Of a stretch of DNA of 64,000 nt, positions 58,723-64,000 are shown piece by piece. The first letter of the stretch is position 1; each line of letters opens with the position of its first letter. Position numbers and translations under genes: made by a program. The notes beneath the pieces were generated by a model, which searched no databases, was not told the origin of the DNA, and worked only from the letters and a program-made list of their open reading frames with translations. The stretch comes from Mycolicibacterium sp. CBMA 226 (GTDB taxonomy: Bacteria > Actinomycetota > Actinomycetes > Mycobacteriales > Mycobacteriaceae). The stretch covers positions 124,001-188,000 of the forward strand of contig NZ_VTGY01000015.1 of assembly GCF_009729075.1 (NCBI RefSeq), given 5' to 3'.

Positions 58723-59114
58723 AATCGTTGCTGGTGCGGGCCGCGGTGACCGGCCTGGCGTTGTGGCTGGTCACGCGCATGGTGTCGGGGATCTATTTCG
58801 TGTTTCCCATGGGCGCCACCCAACTCGAGCGGGTCGGCATCATCCTGGTGGTCGCGTTCGTCTTCGGATTGGTCAATGCCATCATCAAGCCGATCGTGCA
58901 GCTGTTCGCGATTCCGCTATACATCCTGACCCTCGGCCTGATCCACGTCGTCATCAACGCGTGGATGCTCTGGATCACCTCGTGGATCACTGAAAACACC
59001 ACGCACTGGGGCCTGGGAATCGACCAGTTCTGGTTCACCGCGATCTGGGCGGCGATCCTGCTGTCGATCGTCGGCTGGGCGCTGGGGCTGGTGCAGCGCG
59101 CCATCGAGAAGTAG
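58719..59114 (+). CDS. four-span holin-like membrane protein (phage holin 4 family)
   Basis: This 131-residue protein has four hydrophobic helices and the Phage_holin_4_2-like pattern F-G-L-V-N-A-I-I-K-P-I-V and L-T-L-G-L-I-H-V-V-I-N-A. The mycobacterial family is widespread and not phage-linked here. It overlaps cobF by 4 bp and converges on the FUSC gene. Function unknown. Confidence 0.8.
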   Translation: MKSLLVRAAVTGLALWLVTRMVSGIYFVFPMGATQLERVGIILVVAFVFGLVNAIIKPIVQLFAIPLYILTLGLIHVVINAWMLWITSWITENTTHWGLGIDQFWFTAIWAAILLSIVGWALGLVQRAIEK

Positions 59115-59118
59115 GGAA

Positions 59119-60903
59119 CTAGGCCAGCGACGCCCGGATCGCACGTAATTCGGTGGCGCCGAAGGCCGCTGACTCGTCGATGGCGGCAGCCGGGCGTCCG
59201 GTGCGGATGGCGTCGGCCAGGTCGGCGATCGTCGCGGTCAACCGCTCGGCGTCGTCGGGAGTGATCGGCGCTTCCGAGCGTTCGGTGGCCCAGCACGCCG
59301 CCAGCGTTCGGTAGGACAGCTGCTCGGTGGCGACGATCGTCGGCCAAAGCCGTTCTGCCGCAACCCGACTCCGGGTAGACCCGCCGATGGCGGTGTCGTA
59401 GACCGGTAGCATGGCCATCGCCCGCAGCTGCAGATCACGACGGTCGTTGCGGGCCTGATCGGTGGTGACCGCGCCGGTGGACAGATGGCGCACGACGACG
59501 GCGACGGTGTCCAGTGCCGCCGCGATCGACTCGGCGGGGCGCGCGGCGGGATGGCCGCGCCGGGTCAGCCACAGCACCAGAAGTGCTACCGCGCAACCGA
59601 TCACGGTATCGATTCCGCGGGCGAGCAGCATGGCGGGCACATCGGTGATGTGGTGGCCGCTCGACGCGATGGTCAGGGCCGCGGGCGTGATGAAGATGAC
59701 CGCGACGGTGTAGTTGCGCACCACGAACATCTCGATGAGGAATTGCAGCGCGCCGACGATCACCGCGAGCCAGGGGCCGCCTGGCGCGGCGAGCAAGATG
59801 GCCCCTGCCAGCCCCAGACCGAGCCAGGTGCCCAGGGTGCGTTCGATGCCGCGTTGCACGGTGCGACGCCAATCGAAACCCTGGTGCAGCATCAGCACCG
59901 CGGCCGCCATCGCCCAGTAGGCGTGGTCGATGTTCAGGCCGACGGTGACGGTGCCCGCGATCGCGACGGCGACCGCGGTGCGAAGCGCTGCGGTCAGCGG
60001 GGGAGCACCCGGCGTCACCGCCCGGCGCAGCAGGGTCCCGACGGATGGTCGCCCCAGCGGAACAAGGCCCTCGAAACTGCCGCCGATGTCGTCGGGCACT
60101 GTGCTCAGCCGTCGCGCCAACGCGGCACCGTTGACGGGCATCGGTTGGCCGCGGTCGGCGGCGGCCATGGCCTCGGCGAACAGCACGTGCAGTCGGCGGT
60201 TCGTCATGCGCAGCCGATACAGGGCGTCGTCCGGTTTGGGCTGTACCGGCTGGAACGTCACGAGGGTGATCCAGGCTTCGTGCAGGAGCTGCGCGGCGCG
60301 GTGCCGGGCGTCGGGCGACGCGGTTTCGATGTAGGTGGCTACCGCCTCGGCGGCACTGGCCATCGCGGCGCGCTCCGGCCCGCGCGGACGGACCAGCACT
60401 CCGGCCATGTGGACCACCCAGGCGAACGCGCCGCCGGCCAGCACCAGCGCACCGAGCCGCCACGGACTCAGGTGCTGGGTGGCGATCCCGACCGCTGCTG
60501 CGCAGGCCAGCACCGGCATATAGGCGCCGGGCGGGCCGACCGATAGGGCCTGGCAGATCAGTACGGCGATCATCGCGATCACCGTCACGGCGAGCACCGC
60601 GGACCACGGGGTGGCTGCGGCCCAGTCGCCGAGCGCGACGACCACCGCAAACGAGACGGCGATCGCGCCGAGGTACATCGCGCGGTTGAGGTAGGGGCGC
60701 CCGCTGCCGTACAGGGAGGTGAAACCACCGATGGTGGCGACCAGCCCAGCGGACACGTCGCCGGCCGCCCACCCGACGAGAATCGGCACCACCATGCAGA
60801 CCGAAGCCCGTAGCGCGAACGGCCAGCGGCGCGGCACGGTGTTCATCACCAGGATGCGTCGCAACGGGTTGGTGGCCGGGGCGGGCGCCGAGCGGTCTGC
60901 CAT
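59119..60903 (-). CDS. FUSC-family (aromatic acid exporter-like) membrane protein
   Basis: This 594-residue protein has two sets of about five to six spans, separated by a soluble helical segment (about 190-270). The second set contains the FUSC-type H-A-Y-W-A-M-A-A-A-V-L-M and R-T-L-G-T-W-L-G-L-G motifs. Relatives export aromatic acids or related weak acids, but no substrate can be read from the sequence. Its start is 40 bp from the divergent Fpg-like gene. Confidence 0.85.
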   Translation of the reverse strand: MADRSAPAPATNPLRRILVMNTVPRRWPFALRASVCMVVPILVGWAAGDVSAGLVATIGGFTSLYGSGRPYLNRAMYLGAIAVSFAVVVALGDWAAATPWSAVLAVTVIAMIAVLICQALSVGPPGAYMPVLACAAAVGIATQHLSPWRLGALVLAGGAFAWVVHMAGVLVRPRGPERAAMASAAEAVATYIETASPDARHRAAQLLHEAWITLVTFQPVQPKPDDALYRLRMTNRRLHVLFAEAMAAADRGQPMPVNGAALARRLSTVPDDIGGSFEGLVPLGRPSVGTLLRRAVTPGAPPLTAALRTAVAVAIAGTVTVGLNIDHAYWAMAAAVLMLHQGFDWRRTVQRGIERTLGTWLGLGLAGAILLAAPGGPWLAVIVGALQFLIEMFVVRNYTVAVIFITPAALTIASSGHHITDVPAMLLARGIDTVIGCAVALLVLWLTRRGHPAARPAESIAAALDTVAVVVRHLSTGAVTTDQARNDRRDLQLRAMAMLPVYDTAIGGSTRSRVAAERLWPTIVATEQLSYRTLAACWATERSEAPITPDDAERLTATIADLADAIRTGRPAAAIDESAAFGATELRAIRASLA

Positions 60904-60931
60904 GTGTACAGCATGCGGTACCGCCAGTCGC

Positions 60932-60937
60932 TAGCCT
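60932..60937 (+). promoter_or_regulatory. -10 element TAGCCT of leaderless Fpg-like gene
   Basis: TAGCCT ends 6 nt before ATG 60944, identical in sequence and spacing to the cobF element. Confidence 0.4.
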
Positions 60938-60943
60938 GAACCC

Positions 60944-61807
60944 ATGCCGGAACTTCCCGAGGTCGAGGCGCTCGCCGATCACCTGCGTCGTCATGCGGTC
61001 GGACTGCCGGTGGGGCGCGTCGACGTCTCTGCCCTGTCAGTGCTCAAGACGTTCGATCCGCCGCCGACCGCGCTGTACGGCAAGGAGGTGACGGGGGCCA
61101 ACCGCTGGGGCAAGTATCTGGGACTGCAGGTCGGCGACCTGCATCTCATCACCCACTTGTCACGTGCCGGCTGGCTGCGCTGGTCGGAGAAGCTGGCTGC
61201 GGCGCCGCTCAAACCGGGCAAGGGACCGATCGCTTTGCGGGTGCACCTCGGAAAGCCGGGGGAGGCACCGGGTTTCGACCTCACGGAGGCGGGAACCCAG
61301 AAGCGACTTGCGGTCTGGCTGGTCGATGATCCGCTGGCGGTGCCGCAGATCGCGTCGCTGGGTCCGGATGCGCTGTCACTCGGGCCGACGGAGTTGGGCG
61401 CGGTGCTGGCCGGCAACACGGGCCGGATCAAGAACGTCATCACCGATCAGCGGGTGATCGCCGGGATCGGCAACGCCTACAGCGACGAAATCCTGCATGT
61501 GGCCAAGCTTTCGCCGTTCGCGACCGCGGGCAAGCTGACCGCGGAACAGTTGGGGACTCTGCACGACGCGATGATCTCGGTGCTCACCGATGCTGTGACT
61601 CGAAGTGTCGGACAAGGGGCGGCGACCCTCAAGGGGGAGAAGCGGTCTGGGCTCCGCGTCCATGCCCGCACCGGGCTGCCCTGCCCGGTCTGCGGCGACA
61701 CTGTCCGCGAAGTATCTTTCGCGGACAAGTCTTTTCAGTACTGCCCGACGTGCCAGACCGGTGGCAAGATCCTGGCTGACCGGCGAATGTCCAAGCTGCT
61801 CAAGTGA
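60944..61807 (+). CDS. Fpg/Nei-family DNA glycosylase
   Basis: This 287-residue base-excision repair enzyme begins P-E-L-P-E-V-E: Pro2 is the Schiff-base nucleophile and Glu3 the catalytic acid. A C-terminal zinc finger is formed by C-P-V-C and C-P-T-C. The locus (followed by an SDR and pgi) resembles the second Fpg-like gene of M. tuberculosis. Substrate range (8-oxoG vs oxidised pyrimidines) is not determined by the sequence. Confidence 0.92.
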   Translation: MPELPEVEALADHLRRHAVGLPVGRVDVSALSVLKTFDPPPTALYGKEVTGANRWGKYLGLQVGDLHLITHLSRAGWLRWSEKLAAAPLKPGKGPIALRVHLGKPGEAPGFDLTEAGTQKRLAVWLVDDPLAVPQIASLGPDALSLGPTELGAVLAGNTGRIKNVITDQRVIAGIGNAYSDEILHVAKLSPFATAGKLTAEQLGTLHDAMISVLTDAVTRSVGQGAATLKGEKRSGLRVHARTGLPCPVCGDTVREVSFADKSFQYCPTCQTGGKILADRRMSKLLK

Positions 61808-61808
61808 T

Positions 61809-62354
61809 TCAGCCGCAGTAGTTCTTGGTGGCGGCTGCCAGCGCCTGCTGGTAGAGCGGATCGAGTTGTCGACTCGTGGTCACTTGCGCGCGGGCGGCAT
61901 CGACCGCGGTGGCGCAGCCCGGGCCGCGCAGCACGACCTGTTGTGCGGCCAGTTCGGCGACCATGGTGCGATTGAAACCGTCTATCGCCGTGCGTGATTG
62001 GGATAGATCGGGTGCCGTCATGGGGGCAGCGGCCGGATCGAACTTCCACTGACTGAACCGTAAGTACTCGATGCCCTCGGTGGCGTGAATCTGGTCGGTG
62101 AACACCTTCCGCGCAAACACGGGATCGGCGCCCGCGTTCTGGGCCTGTGAACCGACCGCGGCCAGCACCTCATCGACCCGTGCGGGATCCTCGATCGAGC
62201 CGCCCTTGATCCACTTGACCGCGGCCACCGGATCAGCGGTCTGCAGCCGCTGCGCGGCGGTATCGACCAGACGGAACAGCGGATCGTCGTCGGCGTGGGT
62301 GACGGGCACCGACATCATTCCCAGCGCGACAACCAACAGTGCGGCAAGCTTCAT
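61809..62354 (-). CDS. secreted chorismate mutase (AroQ-gamma type)
   Basis: This 181-residue precursor has a signal peptide (L-A-A-L-L-V-V-A-L-G-M-M-S-V-P-V-T-H-A). The mature all-helical part has R-L-x-x-A-D-P-V-A-A-x-K-W, D-P-A-R-V and T-E-G-I-E-Y-x-R-F, and ends with a Cys pair (G-C-A-T and Y-C-G) expected to form a disulfide, as in the secreted mycobacterial enzyme that converts chorismate to prephenate. ATG 62354 is chosen. It converges on the Fpg-like gene with 1 bp between stops. Confidence 0.9.
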   Translation of the reverse strand: MKLAALLVVALGMMSVPVTHADDDPLFRLVDTAAQRLQTADPVAAVKWIKGGSIEDPARVDEVLAAVGSQAQNAGADPVFARKVFTDQIHATEGIEYLRFSQWKFDPAAAPMTAPDLSQSRTAIDGFNRTMVAELAAQQVVLRGPGCATAVDAARAQVTTSRQLDPLYQQALAAATKNYCG

Positions 62355-62402
62355 ATGTCGATCCTGCACCCTCCGACCTTTCTTGACGGGTGTCGAGTTG
62401 GC

Positions 62403-62408
62403 TACGCT
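62403..62408 (+). promoter_or_regulatory. -10 element TACGCT of leaderless SDR
   Basis: TACGCT ends 6 nt before ATG 62415. A TTGACG lies upstream but only 14 bp away. Confidence 0.4.
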
Positions 62409-62414
62409 GCAGTC

Positions 62415-63164
62415 ATGACTCGGCACAAGATCCTCATCACCGGCGCGAGTTCGGGCTTGGGCGCCGGCATGGCCCGGCAATTCGCCGCCAAGGGCCGCGA
62501 CCTGGCACTGTGCGCCCGCCGGTTGGACAACCTCGAAGAACTGAAGGCCGAACTGACGGCACAGTACCCCGGGGTGCATGTGGCCATCGCGGCGCTGGAC
62601 GTCAACGACCACGATCAGGTGCCCAAGGTTTTCGAGGAGCTGTCCGACCAGCTCGGCGGCATCGACTGCGTCATCGTCAACGCCGGCATCGGCAAGGGCT
62701 ACCCGCTCGGTGGCGGGAAAATGTGGGCCAACAAGGCCACCATCGAGACGAATCTCGTTGCGGCGCTGGTACAGATCGAAACGGCGCTGGAGATGTTCAA
62801 GGCCGTGGGCCGGGGCCACCTGGTCCTGGTGTCCTCGGTGCTCGGCAACGTCGGGGTGCCCGGGTTCAAGGCCGCGTATGCCGCGAGCAAGGCGGGCGTC
62901 ACGTCGCTGGGTGAGTCGCTGCGCGCCGAATACCCGTCCGGCCCGATCAAGGTCACCGTCCTGGAGCCCGGCTACATCGAGTCGGAGATGACCGCAAAGT
63001 CCAACTCGACCATGCTCATGGTCGACAACGAGACCGGCGTGAAGGCCATGGTCGACGCCATCGAGAAGGAGAAGGGCCGCGCCGTCGTCCCCGGCTGGCC
63101 GTGGTGGCCGCTGGTCGAGGTGATGAAGCTGGTGCCGCCGCGCTTCACCAAGTACTTCGCCTGA
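62415..63164 (+). CDS. short-chain dehydrogenase/reductase of the pgi locus
   Basis: This 249-residue SDR has T-G-A-S-S-G-L-G, N-A-G-I, V-S-S-V-L-G and Y-A-A-S-K. Its C-terminal part is basic (M-K-L-V-P-P-R-F-T-K-Y). ATG 62415 is chosen; the upstream frame extension to 62295 is rejected. The gene order Fpg-like - SDR - pgi is as in M. tuberculosis. A terminator hairpin follows its end. Confidence 0.9.
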   Translation: MTRHKILITGASSGLGAGMARQFAAKGRDLALCARRLDNLEELKAELTAQYPGVHVAIAALDVNDHDQVPKVFEELSDQLGGIDCVIVNAGIGKGYPLGGGKMWANKATIETNLVAALVQIETALEMFKAVGRGHLVLVSSVLGNVGVPGFKAAYAASKAGVTSLGESLRAEYPSGPIKVTVLEPGYIESEMTAKSNSTMLMVDNETGVKAMVDAIEKEKGRAVVPGWPWWPLVEVMKLVPPRFTKYFA

Positions 63165-63177
63165 GGTTTCTGCCGAA

Positions 63178-63227
63178 CAGACGTGAAAACCCCCAAAAAC
63201 CATTGATTTTGGGGGTTTTCGCGTCTG
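63178..63227. terminator. strong bidirectional terminator between SDR and pgi
   Basis: A 14-bp perfect stem (63185-63198 with 63207-63220, loop of 8) extends to 21 bp with one mismatch. A/T tracts flank both sides, so it can terminate either strand. Confidence 0.9.
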
Positions 63228-63235
63228 CTCGCGGG

Positions 63236-64000
63236 TTAAGCGGTACGGCCACGCTCGGTGCGGTAACGACGTACCAGGGTGTCGGTCGAGCTGTCGGACT
63301 GCGGGGCCGGCGCGGCGTCGGACGTGATGACGGGCAGCAGGGCCTTGGCCTGCGTCTTGCCGAGTTCGACGCCCCACTGATCGAACGAGTCGATGCCCCA
63401 GATGACGCCCTCGGTGAAAACCTGGTGCTCGTACAGCGCGATCAACTGTCCAACCGCCGACGGCGTCAGCTTGGTCGCCAAAATCGAAGTGGTGGGCCGG
63501 TTTCCGGGCATCACCTTGTGCGGGACGACGTCGGCCGGGGTGCCCTCGGCGGCAATCTCCTCGGCGGTCTTGCCGAACGCGAGCACCTGCGTCTGCGCGA
63601 AGAAGTTGCTCATCAGCAGGTCGTGCATGCTGCCGGTGCCGTCGGCTGTGGGCAGGTCGTCTGTCGGCTCACTGAACCCGATGAAATCGGCCGGCACCAG
63701 CCGGGTGCCCTGGTGCAGCAGTTGGTAGAAGGCGTGCTGGCCGTTGGTCCCCGGCTCGCCCCAGAAGATTTCGCCGGTGTCGACGCTCACCGGAGTGCCG
63801 TCGGCGCGCACCGACTTGCCGTTGGACTCCATGGTCAGCTGTTGCAGGTAGGCGGCGAACCGGGCCAGGTCATTGGAGTACGGGAGCACCGCACGCGCTT
63901 GTGCGCCAAAGAAATCTGAGTACCAGAGCCCGATCAGGCCAAGCAGGACAGGCGCATTCGCCTCCAGCGGTGCGGTGCGGAAGTGCTCGTCGACCAGGTG
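63236..64000 (-). CDS. pgi: glucose-6-phosphate isomerase, C-terminal part (cut by window)
   Basis: The frame reads in from the right edge. The visible 255 residues include L-P-Y-S-N-D-L-A-R-F, E-S-N-G-K-S, the T-G-E-I-F-W-G-E-P-G-T-N-G-Q-H-A-F-Y-Q active-site block, Q-G-T, and G-I-D-S-F-D-Q-W-G-V-E-L-G-K, all diagnostic of phosphoglucose isomerase. The N-terminal about half is outside the window. Confidence 0.95.
   Translation of the reverse strand, partial: HLVDEHFRTAPLEANAPVLLGLIGLWYSDFFGAQARAVLPYSNDLARFAAYLQQLTMESNGKSVRADGTPVSVDTGEIFWGEPGTNGQHAFYQLLHQGTRLVPADFIGFSEPTDDLPTADGTGSMHDLLMSNFFAQTQVLAFGKTAEEIAAEGTPADVVPHKVMPGNRPTTSILATKLTPSAVGQLIALYEHQVFTEGVIWGIDSFDQWGVELGKTQAKALLPVITSDAAPAPQSDSSTDTLVRRYRTERGRTA

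Noticed and set aside
58719..59114. Phage holin marking a prophage
   Set aside because: It belongs to a widespread mycobacterial membrane family; no other phage gene is nearby.
61809..63377. 522-residue minus-strand frame
   Set aside because: Only its last 181 residues are the chorismate mutase; the rest is antisense to the SDR gene.

Overview
The window is high-GC actinobacterial DNA from a Mycobacterium/Mycolicibacterium-type genome. The indicators are an NmtR/CtpJ metal-efflux pair, a wax ester synthase, the Ku/LigD end-joining pair, two KstR-type boxes, a secreted chorismate mutase, a mycobacterial haemophore domain, a glycine-rich PGRS-like protein and many fadE/fadD/F420/TetR genes. 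The order Ku-LigD ... Fpg-like - SDR - pgi resembles the M. tuberculosis Rv0937c-Rv0946c region, but here about 15 kb separates the two halves. No rRNA, tRNA, CRISPR array, integrase or intact insertion sequence is visible. Species cannot be assigned from the sequence alone.

Layout. 1-3.7 kb: methyltransferase tail, beta-propeller lipoprotein, nmtR, and divergent ctpJ. 3.7-5.8 kb: rubredoxin and His-box fatty acid desaturase, divergent from a TetR regulator with two matching palindromic operators. 5.9-15.9 kb: lipid catabolism cassette (acyl-CoA dehydrogenase, SDR, aldehyde dehydrogenase, wax ester synthase, PDR-type reductase, P450, acyl-CoA synthetase) followed by two paralogous TetR genes. 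15.8-19.1 kb: ABM-like protein, PucR regulator, small membrane protein, kinase remnant, MerR regulator. 19.2-26.6 kb: haemophore plus Rieske/FAD oxidoreductase, PfpI plus an MFS pump with a C-terminal winged helix, F420-type oxidoreductase and a second MFS pump. 26.7-33.5 kb: acyltransferase plus amino-acid N-hydroxylase, mntH under a DtxR-like box, large LuxR regulator, LysR regulator. 33.5-42 kb: secreted low-complexity protein, a KstR-box operon (SDR plus DapB-like dehydrogenase), a glycine-rich/collagen-like protein and a glycosyltransferase.

42-48.4 kb: Ku and LigD from facing promoters, RNase HI with a tiny HhH protein, then a glyoxalase-like/TetR pair divergent from an acyl-CoA dehydrogenase gene. 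48.4-53.6 kb: an envelope/signalling module (DUF347-like membrane protein, PAP2 phosphatase, 55-aa membrane peptide, convergent response regulator and histidine kinase, degenerate orphan ATPase-like protein). This module is bracketed by two copies of the 3' end of the acyl-CoA dehydrogenase gene, suggesting it arrived as a unit. 53.7-64 kb: acidic DUF5709-like protein, arylsulfatase, a second KstR-box gene (LLM oxidoreductase), AurF-like diiron oxygenase, cobF, holin-like protein, FUSC protein, Fpg-like glycosylase, chorismate mutase, SDR, and the 3' part of pgi.

Two themes recur. One is lipid and sterol metabolism under TetR-family control. The other is promoters in which a -10-like hexamer lies 5-7 nt before the start codon, as expected for leaderless mycobacterial mRNAs. 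Function calls rest on motifs read by eye; no database search was possible.
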